NCBI GenBank assembly: GCA_025331125.1
Contig: JAOALB010000123.1
Location: forward strand, 1-64,000
Source: Mycogone perniciosa
Taxonomy: Eukaryota > Ascomycota > Sordariomycetes > Hypocreales > Hypocreaceae
Length of the DNA stretch: 64,000 bases
Direction: 5' to 3'
The position numbers and the translations under genes are program-made. Positions 34,096 through 48,384 of the stretch are shown here, one piece after another. How positions within the stretch are numbered: position 1 is the stretch's first letter; every line of letters begins with the position of its first letter. The notes under the pieces were generated by a model that made no database searches, was not told the origin of the DNA, and was given only the letters and a program-made list of their open reading frames with translations.

Positions 34096-36779
34096 TAAAT
34101 TCCCTATAAATCGCTTTTAGTTACTTAGTTTTATTAAGACTATAAAGTATTTACTTAAGCGTTTATAAGTCTTATACTATAGCAGCTAAAAAGCCTAGCT
34201 TTTTAATGCTATTATAAAGAAAATAGGATATATTTATATCTATAAAATCCTCTATAACTGCAGAGTCTTATATAACTAGTATAAGAATAAACGGAATAGT
34301 AGTAGGTACTCCCTTTAAAATAGGGTTAGGGAGTAAGGGATTAATAATTTAAAAGCTAGGAATTATTTAATCTATAGAATCTAACTCTATTTCTCCCTTT
34401 AATTCCTTATTATCCTAACCTATAGTAGGCTTTAAGATTTAAAGTTTAGGATTTTTATTTTTATATAGCTTTATAGTTAATAATTTAAAGGCTATATATT
34501 TAGTTAAAATATAAATAAAGTAGGTATTATTATTTAAAACTACTAGTAGTTTTCTAGTTTTAGTTTTAGGGGTTAATTTATAGCCTTTAGCCCTTTACTT
34601 TTATAAAATAAATTCCTTATAATAAAAGCTAATAATCCTATATCTTTATAGATTAAGTTTATAATCTTTATTAAAGTCTAGGTCTTTATATAATTCTTAA
34701 TAAAAGGTAAAGTCCTTATTAGTAATAGCTGTATAGTTAATTAATTTAAAACTGCAGTAATAATAAAATTTTAGAGATATAGCAGTAGGTTAACTGCTAT
34801 AGTAGTAGCCTATAGCCTATCTAATAAAGCTCTAATAAAGTATTCTATTAAACTATTCTATTTATAAATGTAAGGGCTGCTATAGGAATATATAATTCTT
34901 AAAGAAAAAAACTAGGTTTAAAGTTCCTAATTCATTTCCTTTCTGCTATTATAATAAAATTCCTTAAAATACTAGTTATACTGCGTTTTCAGGCTATTTA
35001 TAAAGCCTTATATAGTAGCTAAAAGGGTAAGTCTATTATAATCTTTTAAAAGGAATAGCCACCTATATCTTGATTTTCTATTAATAATTAAAAGACTAAT
35101 AGGGGCCTTGTTATAAGGCACTGGCTTTATAGAGAAAGTATTAGCTTTTAAACAATTTAGCGAGGCTAGTAGATTAGGAATTAGCTTTTAATTAAGCCTT
35201 TTAATAGCTTTTGCTTTATTATACGCTAGGCAATAGAATTTAGTCTTTTTAATAGAATTAAAGTTAAGAATTCTAGTAGTTATTTTAGCAGTCTTTTTTA
35301 ATAGACTTAAACTAATATAACCTGGTTTTTTATACTATAAAAGGGCTAGCTTTAGTAGCTTTTGGCTAGGACTAGTAATAGTCTCTCCCTTTAGTTTAAT
35401 TGGCTCAATAACCTCTAGATCTTTAATAATAAAGGATTCCCTAAGTATACAAGGCCTTTCCTCTATAAAGGTGTCCTTTATAGGCTTATTCCCCTTTATT
35501 TCCTTAGGCAATAGGGGTATATAGGGCCCTTTATCCTCTACTTAGCCTAAGGTTTCAGGGAGTTTAAAGAAATCCTTTCCCTTAAGATTATTTTTTTAAT
35601 AAGCCTAGGACTAGATCTAGTTGGTTGTTTTTTCGAAGCTGTTACTTCCAGAATAGCGATATATTCCTAAGCCTTTTTCTTACTAATAGCAGGAATTCAA
35701 ACCTATATAAAGCTATAAGCTTTATAGCTATTTATATAGCTGTATAGTATAGTATATCCTTTAATTATAAGAAAAAAACCATATTTTAAGGGATTTAATA
35801 GCCCTATTAGCTATATAGTTTTTATAAAAAGAGTATTATATTATATATATCCTCCAGCTTAATAATACCTTAAACTATTTATAAGGTTTATATCTAGCTA
35901 TAGGCAATAAAGGCTATTTAATAGTATTATCTTTTTATATTAATTATCTTTATTAAAGATATTAAATATAGCTATACTTATTCCTTTAAGTATAATAGGA
36001 CCCCTTTTAATATAAATAACGCTAAATTCCTTATTATTAAGTTTATAGTCTATAAACTATTTTCTAGAATTAACTATATAAACTATAAATCTAGTATTAT
36101 AAAATAGACTATCCTAAATAGGAAGTTTAAGGGAGTTAAAGGATATTAAAGACTTTCTCCCTTTTTTAGCGTTTAAGGCTTATAAAAGATTTCGATTACT
36201 ATTTAAACTAGTAATAGATTTAGTAAAGGAATCTTTTAATAGCTCTATTAAGCTATACCCTCTAGTAGCTAGATTATATATACTAGTAAAAGTATAATCC
36301 TCTTTAGTTTATTTTTAATTACTATTTTAATTCTTTTTATTTCCTTTCCTTTTATAAAAGTTAAAAGCTAGCTTTTAACCTTTAAATTTAAAAGGTATTA
36401 ATTAATATTTAAAAGGTTTAAAAGGCCTTAAAGCTTTATTAACCTTATATACAGTAAAAGATAGATTCTTTATCTCTTTTAGTATATCTGCTATAAAAAG
36501 CTAAATGTTAAAACCTTTAGTTAATTGCCTAATAGCTTTGCTAGATTTAATAGTTCCTTTAATTCTTTTAGCTTATTAAAAATAAGTCTTTTCTAAGGAA
36601 CTTAAATATTAATTTACTTAATTTAATATATTAATATTAACCTTTAAAATAGTTAAATTAGCTAATAAACTATTAAAAGTAGTATTAAATTTAGTTAAAG
36701 ATCCTTTATAATTACTATAATTTAATAAGTGAAATTCCCTATAAAAGGAATCTCTTTAAAGTATATTAAAGTAACTATA
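34096..36779 (-). pseudogene. Copia element 1 gag/integrase half
   Basis: This continues copia element 1 after copia element 2 is removed. By position it should encode gag, protease and integrase on the minus strand. It is too decayed for me to place individual motifs. Confidence 0.6.
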
Positions 36780-37359
36780 TATTAAAATAACAAGGTTATA
36801 CTAAACCTTATTTATATATAGCTTCTAGGAAGCTATATATAACGCAGCAATAAGGAAACAACTAAGAGTTTAATTAGGCTTATAATAGATAAACAATTAA
36901 ATTGTAAATAATTTAATAGCTAAAAGCTATAGAATATCTAGTATATATATAGCTAGTGTAAAAGTAATTGTATAAATTATAGCTTTATCTTTTATAATAG
37001 TCCTTTAACTAAATAATAAAAATGCAGCAGCAGAATTAGGTTTATAGCCTTATTTTTATTTTCCGCAAAATTTATTTATATAGGAAATCGTCTAAATTAA
37101 CTCACGGCCATATAAACAGGAAACCATTTTAGTTAGATTTTTCATAATAGCCATTATACCTATTATATTAAGTTTAAGGTAGGCGGGGTAGCTGGTCCCA
37201 GCTTAATTGTTATCGTTAAAGATAACAGAAATTTCCTAACTTACACTAAAGTTCCTCCAGAACTCGGTCCTAGCGTCAGGCCTAATTCCGGGTCTAGCCA
37301 AAATAGGAAGGTTACCTAAATACACTAAAATCCTTACTTTTTAGCCCTCCTTTTTAACA
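36780..37359 (-). repeat. 5' LTR of copia element 1
   Basis: 580 bp, starting TATTAAAATAACAAGG (TG decayed to TA) and ending CTCCTTTTTAACA, followed by ATTAT. Confidence 0.92.
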
Positions 37360-37364
37360 ATTAT

Positions 37365-40300
37365 ATTATTTACAGTAAATTCAGCTAGTAGAAGTTAATA
37401 GACCTAGTTATCTTAATAGAAGTTAATAAAAGCTTATAGGTATTATTTTATATTTATATTAATTCTTTTAATTTAGCTATTAGTTTTAAAGTAAAAGGCT
37501 AATAATTATTTTAATATAACTTTTAATTGCTTTAAGAGTTATTCCTAGAATTTTAATATAAATTATATACTGCAGTTTAATATAATATTATTAGGTATAT
37601 TATAAAGGCAGTAAATCCTACTAATAAATATATTAGCTAGCTTTTTTATTAATAGTAATATAATAGGTATATAGTACTATATTGTAATAAAGCAGTAAAC
37701 TACTATTAATAAATACTTATAGGTAATATTATAGTAGCGGGATTTAGGCAATAGTATTATATAGTTAATAAAAATATTTAATTATATGCAAAATAAAACT
37801 AGCAGTAGTTAAAGGAAACCTTATAGTAAAGATTATAAAGCCTTTATTTTAATATATAGTTTATAGGCTTATATAAATCCTTCAATGTCTTTTAACATTT
37901 ATAGCTACTAGTATATTTAACTAATAAAGTTTAAGGTTTTAAACCTGCCTAAATATTTAACTAGGCCGCTAAAGTAGTTTCTAAATAGGATTTATATATA
38001 AAGTTTATTATTAAAGGGAATAAAGAGCTACTTTTAGTAATAGATTTTGCCGCTTATTATTCGGCAGTTATTTATTGCAATTTAGAGTTCCCTGCAGAGC
38101 TACTTTAACTATTAGCGGATATTAAAGTCTTAAAGCGCAGTTACTATTTCTCTCGCTATAGTATTTTATTTATATACTGCTGCGATTAGGTTATTAATTA
38201 GTTTGTTTTCTGCGGGTATTGTTATAGCTATAGGGGCAGCCTTTACAGACATTTCTATATTTAACGAGATTTCTTTTTAGAATATTGCCTAAACTTTAAG
38301 GCTGAAAAAACTCTGCAGGAAAATAATGCATTGCCTGTTTTTAATTCGTTTATTAAAGGGATTTAATTTCGCGGGCTTATCTTTTACTTTTCTACTTAAA
38401 GTGTTAAGCTTTATAGCCTTAAAGCTAGGTTAATAGATAACATAAAAGTTAAAGCTAGAAAGGAATTTAAACTATTAGACTTATCGCTAATTTAAGGCTT
38501 TAGTTAAAGTAAAGTATTTAAGGTTTTTATAGTCTATAATAATATTAAATTCTTATAAGCCTTATAATTTTAGGCACTACTTTATTATTACTTTAATAAT
38601 AGCTAAGAGTTCTTTATTATAGATTTTATAGTTATATTTTTAAGTGTTATACTTTATATAGAAAAATGCAATAAAGTATAAAATGCCTTTTTTATTATAC
38701 TGCAATAAAATAGCAATAAAAGTTTATAAAGCTAAAGAACTTTTATAAGTCTTTTACTCCTTTAAATAATTGCCAGTTTAGTATACCTTTAACCTTTTTA
38801 AGATCTATCTCTAGTCCCTGTGAAGTAATAATTAAGTTAAAGTATTTTATTTTTATTATCTTAAATTTGCATTTAATAATATTAATTTAAAGGCTAGTGT
38901 TTTAAAGGCAGGCTACTACTTTACAGATATATTTTTAATATTCCTTTTAGCTTAAAGAGTATATAAAGATATTATTAAAGTATACTATATAGGTATAGTT
39001 AAAAAGGTTATAAAAAGTATAGTTAATATAGTATTAAAATATAGCAGGCGCATTATAGAGGCCAAAAGGTATAACTAATATCTTGAAAAGGCTAAACCTT
39101 ATAATAAATACTATTTTCTATATATCTCCTTTAGCGAGATAAAGGTTATTAAATGCAGTAATAATATTAAGTTTTATATATACTTTTATATAGCTTAAAG
39201 TATTAAAGGTTTCCTAGATTAATAATAATAAATATTAATTTTTAATAGTAATATTATTTAACTTTTAATAGTTTTAATAAATATAAATCCTGCCTTTTAG
39301 TTTTGCGGCTAAAAGGAAGGGAGTAGTAGATTATATTTGCGATTTGCAGATAAATCCTTTTATTAAGTTATTATTTAACGACTTTTTTATTACCTGCAGG
39401 TTATTAAATAAAAATAGTTTATTTTTTTAATATAAAAAGTCTTTTCCTAGCAATATCTTAATTTGATAGTCTTAGGCTTATTATAGGGAAAGCTTATTTG
39501 CTATCTTTAACAGGAAAGTGTTATATAAGTTATATAGCTATGATAGCAGTTTTTTTAAAATATCTAGCTTATTAAGCTTAGGTTTTCCTACTATAAATTT
39601 CTTTATATTAACAGCTATAATACTTTTTAATTATATTAAAGAGTAGTATATATTAATAAAGTTATATATATTTTTTTAGTAATACTATTTTTGCTTTAAT
39701 ATAGTCTCCCTATTTTATAAGTATTTATTAGAAAAACTTATTTAAAAGCTTTAATAGGCTAATAAGCGCTAGTTCTTTAGTTTTAATAGTTTAATTAATC
39801 TCTTTTTAGGTTACTTTTATTGCGCGGATATATAATTAATAATAAAAGGTAATAAAGTTTATAGCTGCTATTATCTATATATCTGCTATATCTAGGTATA
39901 CTTTTTAATTTTAAGGTTTAATTTAGTTTTGTAAAAGCAGTATATTAAAAAGTAGTTATAGTAGCTTTAATAATGGTTTTCTTTTTTATTATTAACTATA
40001 AATTATAATGGCAGGCAGCAGCCTTATATATACTTAATTCAAGATTATCTATACCTGTATTTCCTTATCGTTAATTCTACTGCACTTACAGGTTATATAA
40101 TAATCTTAGTTTAATATTAAGGTTTATAAAATATACAGTTTATAAGCTCCTTTTTTAATTAGGTTATAGTCTTCCTTTTCTTAAATATTTTTAATTAACA
40201 GTTATTAATACAGTATAGTTCTTTATTTAATTAAGTTACACTCTGCTTAATTTAAAGTATTTTTAACTGTTAGTTGCCAGTAATATATATTCCTTATATT

Positions 40301-42564
40301 AGTTTTAGTAAAGTTATTTTTCGTTTTAACTGCTATTAAAACTTATATAAAGCTAGCTATATTCTTTAAAAGGCAATAATTATAATAGTAATAAGATTTA
40401 AAAGTAATAGTTAATTTTTCTTAGTTAATATTAAAGTTATATTTTCTTAACTATAAAAAGTTAAAGATAATAGGTATATTATTAGGGATATTTATAATAA
40501 AGAAAAGGCAAAGTTTTTTATAGGGGCTGATTATAATCTATATAATAAAAAAGTTTAAAATTTTATTAGTTATACTTTTATTAATAAAAAAGAGGTTTTT
40601 AATAAATAGCAGTTATTAAATAATAATACTAAATTACTTAATAAAAGTATAGCCAGTAAAGGCTTAAAGTATATAGCTGCTGTTTATTAAAGCTATTATA
40701 TTAATATAAATATTATATATAAAAGATAATATAGTTTATAGTAAAAGGGATTTACTGTCTATTAATTTAAATTTAAAGGGCTTTTAATTAAAAAGGCAGC
40801 AGTTAATTTATTTTAAAATAATAATACTATTTATAGTTAACCTTCACTTATAACTTTTAGTAAAGGTTAATCTTTTCTTTAATTTATAAATTAAGTCTAG
40901 GTTTTTAATAAATATAGCTAACTAAATTAAAGTAAATTAAAAGTTAATAATGCAGCGCTACTATTATTATCTTTATTAATATTTAAAGAGGGTATATTAT
41001 TTAAAACCTAGATTTATAGGTGAATTAGGTATTGCAGGTAATATTAATATATTATTAAGGTTTAGTTGCTATACTTTATTAAACTGTTCTGCTGCTGGCT
41101 TTAAAGTACTGCAAGGTTAAAGTATAGCTAGTATAGCTAGATTTAGTAATTTTAGCTTTATATTTAATATAGATTTCTTTAATATATATTAATTTACTTT
41201 TTATTATTATATTTATTAAAGCTATAACCTGCTTTTTTATAGTAAAGGTATAATCCTTTAGCGATATATTTTTTATAAAAGACTTAAAGGTAAAGTAATA
41301 TAATATATATAGTATCCAGCTATATTAAATTACTAGTTAGTACTAAGGTAATAGTTTAGTTATTTATTTAGTTATTTGCTTAGTTATTTTATTAATATTA
41401 ATAATATTACTGCTATTATTAATAGCTTTATTAATACTAGCCTATTTAAATAGCGTAAAAGGTATTATAGTAAGCGCTTTCTTAAAGCCTATTATAGATA
41501 ATTTAATAGAGTTAGCACTATTTAGTAAAGTTAAATTTATTTAGCTTAATTATTTGAGTCTTTATAGTATTAGTAAATTCTTAAAAGACTTTTATTTTTA
41601 AAGCCTTTACTATTTATTTAATAGTTTTACTATATTTACTGCCTAATATAAATAACTTTACTATAAAGTTTTAAAAAGGCTTATTTTATATATATAGGTT
41701 ATTAAAAGATTATAATGCCTTTTAAAATAGGTTAATTATTTTATATTATATATTAAAATTAATAAAAAGTATTATATTAATTTTTTAATACTATTAGGCC
41801 AAGCTATTAAAATTCTTAATTATAGTATTAAAGCTTTTTTATTATAGTTAATATATATCTCCTTTTAAAAGGCCTGCAATATATAAAATCTTTTTAAATT
41901 TAATTAAGAAAATTAATTAATTACTTATAAAGGTAATATTAATTTAAAAGCGCTAATTAATATATTTTTATTAGCATTTAATAATATCTTTTTATTTACT
42001 ATTAAATTATTTAAAGTTTTTAATTTAGCGGTAGCTAAGTAGGTTATTATTTTTAAGGTTTAGCAGTAAAGCTATATTTAAGGCTTTAATTTAAATTTTA
42101 ATTTATACTTTATAGTTTTAATTTTCAGCTATTTATTTTAAAATTTCCTATTTAAAGGTTTACTTTTATTTTTCCTATTAAATTAAACCTTTATCTATTA
42201 TTTAATTAAAGAGATAGAACTAGTAATAAAGGTTATTATCTTTAATAATTGCATTTATTAAATATATATAGTCGCTGTTAATATTAAATTTTTATAGGGT
42301 TTTAAAAAGAAAAGGGAAAGGCGTTAACTTTATAGCGAAAATTATAGTCTATTAAGCCAGGTTAGGTTATAGGGTAAGGTTTAAAGCATCTATATTTATT
42401 TTACTTATAATTAGTTTCTTATAGGTATAGGATTTAAAGGGCAAGGGGCTAGGCTATAAAGGCGTTATTATAGGTTTAGGAATAAAAAGGGAATTTAGGG
42501 AAGTTTATAATTGGTTAGGTATATACCTCGCGATAGCGCAGCTAAGTTAAGGGATAGCATAAAC
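37365..42564 (-). pseudogene. Polyprotein relic of gypsy element 2
   Basis: The minus-strand relic has a recognisable reverse-transcriptase core near 38960-39010 (YIVYFNNIF), with YFNN at 38971-38982 replacing YFDD. The remainder of the element (23343-24304) lies beyond the copia insertion. No frame is open over a useful length. Confidence 0.75.
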
Positions 42565-42736
42565 TATTACAGTATAGGAAGGCAGGTCAGGGTAAATATT
42601 GTTATTATGCTATAGAGAGTAAGGAAGCCTTAAGGCTTTATAGAAGGCTATAGCTAGGAACGCATTAGGGCCTAGTTATATAACTAGAGCTTATATAACA
42701 GGGCATTAATATTGCGTTATAGTTAATGCTATAACA
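42565..42736 (-). repeat. LTR of gypsy element 2 (right, 5' LTR)
   Basis: Same length and sequence order as 23171-23342, with many C/T and G/A differences. It ends in GCTATAACA followed by the AAACT duplication. Confidence 0.88.
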
Positions 42737-42741
42737 AAACT

Positions 42742-45700
42742 CTTTTTTATTTAAATTATAAATTTTAAAAAAAGTAATATTTATATTATCTTTAAGCTGA
42801 CTTATATAATCCTATTAACTATATTTTAATAGCTTTATATTAAGTATTTCTTTAAATAGTTTATTATACTTTTAGTATTCTTTAAGGATATTCTATAATT
42901 ATTTTAATAATACTATTATTTTAAAGCTTTTTATTTTAAGTATTTTATTAATATTATTAAATACTTTTTCTACAAAAGCAATTATTTTTTAAATTTATTT
43001 ATTTTTCCTTTTCCTTTATTTAAGCGTTACTTTTATATAGATTATTTCTATAATTAAATTAAAAGTAACTTTTTTAATTCCTTTTATTAGCTTATTTAAA
43101 GGTTTTATATTTTAAGACCTTTTCCCTATAGCTAAATCCTTTTTAATAGTTTTAATTATTAAAGAAACTTTACCATTACACTAATAAAGCTAGCTATTTT
43201 CTTAATTAATATTAAAGTTATTATATTTTAATTAAAGATAACTAAAAATAATATTATATTTATTAATATTCGCTATATTATAAAAAACTATCATTTTATA
43301 TATAGTAATTTTAAGTTTAAAGTACTTAACCTTTTATTTAATTTATTTATTATTATGTATAAAGGCTCTTTTTCTTATTTAATAAAGTTAATATAATTTA
43401 ATTTTCTTTTTTTAAAGTAATAATAAATAATTTATTAGTATAAGTATAATAAAATTATTTATTACTCTGCTATTTATTAATATATATAGCTAATATCCTT
43501 TAACTATTATCTTTAATTTAAAGTATAGTAAATCTTTATTATTACTTTTATTATTTAATATTTTAAGAAATATAATTTATTAATTATTACTTTATAGCCT
43601 TTTTATAAATAAAATTAATTATTTTTTAATTCTTTTTATTTTGTATAAATTTCGCAGTTAATTAAAGTTTTTTAAAGTAAATACTACTTTCTTTTATTAT
43701 AAGCAATTCTTTTATAAATAATACAATTACATTAATTTTAATATAATTCCTTTATAATTTAATTAATATCTTTATCTTTTATAGTAAATCTATATTTAAT
43801 ATACTTTTATATTTACTACTGTTAAAGTTCTCTTTATAAGTAAATAATATATTTATCCTTTTAGTAGTATATATAGTCTAGTAATAAATATAAAGTATTA
43901 TTAGTTTATTATATATATTAATCCTTGAATTTATTTCGCTTATATATAATATCCTTTAAGCTATTATACTTTAAATAGTCTTATTAATTATACTTAAACC
44001 TTTTATTATAGTAAAAGTATTATTTTATTTATCTTTTTAATAGTAACTATAATATCTGTTAAGTTTATATCCTTTAAATCTTTATAGTTAATAATATTCT
44101 TTTAAAACTTCAATATTTAATTTAATAATAATAATTTTAAAGTTTTAATATTATATAATTATAATTTATTCTTTTAAAGTATTATAACTTTATATTTATT
44201 ATATATAGTTAAATAAAGTTTTAATTAAAAATATATTATACTTTATATTTTATTAAAAGTATCTTATATATTTATATATAATATAAATAATTTAAAATAT
44301 AGTATAATGCCCGTTATTAATAAAGTTATTTATAATATAATCTTTTTATATATAAAAATATATTAGTTTTTTATATATAGTTAAAGCAGTTAAAATAGCT
44401 TTAATAACTATTTGATTATTAGCTGTATTTTATATATAAAGCTATTTATATAAATATAGTACTAATAATAAAGTAAATTTACAATAAAGTAATATTAAAA
44501 TTTTAATATAAAAACCTATTGATATATAAACTTTACTTTAATAGTAAATTAACTAGTTACTATTAATAACCTAGTTATTATTATAAAATATATTAATTAC
44601 TCTTTAACATTAAACCCTTTATTGAATGAAGTAATGTCTTTATTAAATGTATAAAATAATTAAATATAAAGACATTTATAGTTTTAGCGGCAAATTTATA
44701 GTAGTCTACTATATAACTTATAAACTAGTAATTATAACTTTAACTATTATATTTTATAAATAAACTATTTATTAAATAGCATTTAATATTTATCTTTTAA
44801 CTTAAAGTAATATTAAAGTAATATTTTTATTTATAAGTAACTTTATATATTCCTCGTTATTATAATATATTAATATAAATCCCTTTAATTTATATAAACT
44901 ATTAGTTTATATATTATAAAAATATTATAAAGTTATTAATATATAGCTTTATTATAATTATTTAATTTTAGCAAAATTATAAAAATTAAAGTATAAGCTT
45001 AAAGTATTAATAAAGCTTAATTTCCTTAACTTATATTTAATATAAAAATTAAATAAAGCTAGTTTATTAAAAGTCTTTATTTATTAGTATAAAAGCTTTT
45101 ATTTATTTATAAAGTAATAATAGTTAAAATAATCTATTATAACCTAAATCTTTATACTTATATAAACTAAATAGTATCTTTATATTTAAAAAGCTTTTAT
45201 AGTAGTAAAACGTTTAATATTAATAGTATAATAACATAATTTAAAACTATTTAACCTTTTCAATATATATACTATAAAGTATTAAGTATTTCGCTAATAT
45301 TAAATTAATACTGCTTTAATTAGATAGTTTAATCCATTTATCTTGATATAAATTAGCGCCTTTAAGTTATAATATATTAAAATAGGTTTTTTTAAAAGCT
45401 TTTCTTTTAATTATTAAAAAGCGTTAAAAGCGCTAGGCTTTAACTATAAACACCCTTTTTATTTCCTATAAATTAAATCTATTAAAAGTACTATAATTTT
45501 ACTATAATTCTTAATAAAGTAATAGTAAAATCCTATATATTTTAAAAATATAAGGATATTATAAATATATTTAAGTATTAGTTATTTAATAGTAGCTTAA
45601 ATATATAACTATTTTATTTTAATTCTATTAAGTGTAATAATATATTTAAAGAAACGTATTACAGTAATATAAAGAATAGATTTATTAATATTAGCGTATA

Positions 45701-47977
45701 ACTTTATATTTTATAGTTTTTTAAGTATTTAGTAAATATATTATATATACTCGTTAAAAGTATAGCTATAAATTAAAATACTATTAAAATATATAATATA
45801 AATAAAATTAATTAGATTTTATGGTTTATTATTAATATATTATTAAAAAGTTATAAAGGAATTTATAAAGCTAAATAGTACAATATTATACTTAAAGTAT
45901 TTATATTGGCAGTAAAATATTATCTTTTATTTATCTTTTTCGCGGATAGGTATTTAATAATATATTATTAATTTATTTATATATTAATAGCTCTGTTTTT
46001 AGAAAATATATTAATAAAGTTATAATATATAGGAAATAATTTTATAGTCTTTTAAAGAAATAGCTTTATTTAAGTTAAAAGATAATAGGTTTTTTAAAGG
46101 TTTTAATTTAACTTTTAGCTTCTTTTTATTAATATAAAAGCGATTTAAGCTTCTTTAATAGTTTATTATAGCTGCTTTTTAAAGGCTATTAAAGTAATAA
46201 AATCCTTAATTAAAAGATAATTCTATTAATTATACTTTTATAAAAAAGTAACATTAGCTTTTTAAAATTAAAGTTTTTTTAAAATAAAGTCTTTTAAGCT
46301 ATTAGCGATAATATAATAAAATAATTACTTTTTCTTTACTTTTTAATAATTAATTATCTTTATAAATATATTTATATAGCTATAGGTTATAGTAAAAGAT
46401 ATTTAAAAAAGAATAGTAAATTTAAAAGCTAGTAATAGACTTTTTAATTAATCTATTCATTATAAATAAATAATATAAATATTACTGCAAAGATTAAATA
46501 AAGTATTTATATATTACTAGTAGCTATTTAATTATATTTTATTTAATTATTTTATAAATAAATCTATATAGCAATTATATTCCTAGGCTTAATAAATTAA
46601 AAGTTTAGTATTTCTACTTGTAAAATATAGCTAATAGGGTTATTATACTTTTTAATAAAGTAATATTTATTATTATACTTTATATAATTAAAAGGTTAAT
46701 AAAAGGCTTTATAATAAAGACTATTCTATTTTTAATAGATTATTAAGCTAAAGAGGTTTCTTTATTCTTTTAAACCTTTAAATGCTTTAATTATAAGATT
46801 TATTACAGTATTAATAGCATAATCTTAATATAATCCCTACTAATTAATAAATTTAGTCTTTTTATATTTTCCTTAAAATTAAAATTCCTATTAAAAGTTA
46901 TTTATATTATTAATATAACGATATATAAAAGTCTTAGCAATTATATTAATATAAATTAACTTTTATTTAATTGTAAAGATTTTATAATAATATATTTATT
47001 TATATACTATAAAGGAAAAGCACTATAAAAATATATAGATTTTAAGCTATAAAAAAGTTATTTTAAAAAGTTTACTTTTGATAATTTTAAGTTAAAAAAG
47101 GAATAATTAAAAATTCTATTTAATAGTTTAATATAGGCGAAAAGTTTATAAAGTTACTTTATAGTATTTAATTAAACTATTATAATTATTATCTTTAAAT
47201 TATTAGTAAACTTTATTTTAAATAAATAATTTACTTAATTTACCTTTTTCTTTAAAAAAATTAACTTATTACTATTAAATATCTCTTTTTAAATAAATAA
47301 TAATATAAGTAATTTCATAGGCTATTAAAGAAAAAGTATAAAAAAATAATTTAAATTCCCTTTTAATAATAGTAAAACAAGTTTATAATTTTAGTTAAAT
47401 CTTTCCTTTTTAAATAGATTCACTGTATGTGTTTTGCTTATTAAATATAAATATTAAAATCTTTTTCTATAAATAAAGTAGTATTTAAAGGGCTTCATGA
47501 ATAGTATAAAAAAGTAGCTTTATTTAAAGGTTTTTGCATTTAAAATATAGCCTTTTTATTAAAAATAAACTCATTATTTACTATTAAAAGTATTTTTAAC
47601 TTTAATAGTCTTTTTACCTTTACTAGGAATAGTAAAAGATTAATATATTAAAGATCCTCTTTAAAGTAAATAAATTAAGTAAAGGGCTATAACTTTAAAG
47701 AAAAGTAAAGGAGGTTAAAGAGCAGTTATTTAAAGGAGAAATAGGTATTAATAAGCAGGTAATAAGCCAGAAACTGATAGTTAAGTATAGCAGCAGTAGT
47801 TTACTAGTCTCTAAAGTTCTATATCTTTAGGGACTATAGTTGCTTTTATATATATATTCCGGCCTATATAATATTATAAGAGCTCTGGAGCTTCCGGTCT
47901 CTTAACAATACTACAGTATATATACTTACAGTATTACTTCGGACTTTTTATAGCTTTTTAAATAAAAGTCGTTAATA
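42742..47977 (-). pseudogene. Right part of the gypsy composite, with a second reverse transcriptase
   Basis: From 42742 to about 44460 the sequence follows the second gypsy copy (58090-59790). From about 44460 to 47860 it departs from that copy and carries another gypsy reverse-transcriptase core, IYIIYFNSILIYS, with YFNS at 45780-45791. The last about 100 bp again match the copy near 61500. Either an extra gypsy fragment is inserted here without visible LTRs, or the composite is recombinant. The boundaries are approximate. Confidence 0.6.
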
Positions 47978-48378
47978 TATAATAATCCAGGTTAATTTTT
48001 AATAATTAAACCAAGGTTTATAGGTTTATATTAATAAAGAGGTTAAAAATAAATATTAAATAGGGTAATATAATTATAATTTTATAAAATAAACAGTTCT
48101 AGTAAATATAATTTATTAACAATTATTTAAGTAACTATATTCAATAATTATAATTTATCTAGTCTTATATATAAAGGAGATATATAAGAAATATACTTGG
48201 ATTATATATAGATTACAGTTGCGTTAGATTACCTTAGCTTATATTCCGTGATCTAAGTGATCTGTAGTTTACAGTAATCCGAGTGATCCTTCTTGATTGG
48301 TCGGTCGTTCCGTTGTTCTTCCGGGGTACGTACCGCCCTGGACCCTTTATGCGGCCATAAGAGGGTCGGGTCGTGACA
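47978..48378 (-). repeat. Right LTR of the gypsy composite
   Basis: It starts TATAATAATCCAGG (decayed TGTGACGATCCGG) and ends GGGTCGGGTCGTGACA. The terminal 150 bp keep normal G+C. It is 401 bp against 358 bp for the left LTR, and the two differ from about position 200 on. Confidence 0.83.
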
Positions 48379-48384
48379 TCGTAG

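Larger units (their letters stand above)
24310..37359 (-). mobile_element. Ty1/copia element 1 (minus), nested in gypsy element 2
   Basis: It has LTRs of about 580 bp with inverted ends TGTTAAAA/TTTTTAACA. A perfect 5-bp target duplication ATTAT lies at 24305-24309 and 37360-37364. The reversed polypurine tract CTCCCTC follows the left LTR. The copia order is visible on the minus strand: RNase H at the left, reverse transcriptase next, and integrase and gag beyond the inner insertion. Its own length is about 5.5 kb without copia element 2. Confidence 0.92.
23171..42736 (-). mobile_element. Ty3/gypsy element 2, nested in the gypsy composite
   Basis: It has 172-bp LTRs at 23171-23342 and 42565-42736. 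The 5-bp target duplication AAACT flanks it perfectly at 23166-23170 and 42737-42741. The uninterrupted relative at about 58040-58090 reads through the insertion point, confirming the target. The tract after the left LTR (GTACCCCCCCTCC) is a reversed polypurine tract, so the element runs on the minus strand. Its own length is about 6.5 kb after removal of the copia inside it. Confidence 0.9.
19535..48378 (-). mobile_element. Composite Ty3/gypsy element (outermost layer of nested block)
   Basis: It is bounded by LTRs that both resemble the LTR at 54238. The own sequence is 19535-23170 plus 42737-48378 once the inner element is removed. The orientation is minus: the stretch after the left LTR (ATCCCCC) looks like a reversed polypurine tract, and the reverse transcriptase reads on the minus strand. 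Flanking 5-mers do not match (TTACC left, TCGTA right), and the LTRs diverge after about 200 bp. All frames are saturated with stops. It may be a recombinant between two related insertions rather than one event. Confidence 0.75.

Noticed and set aside
19893..47977. CRISPR-like or satellite arrays in the A+T-rich block
   Set aside because: The short similar words are RIP-type low complexity; no regular repeat-spacer spacing is present, and the organism is a fungus.
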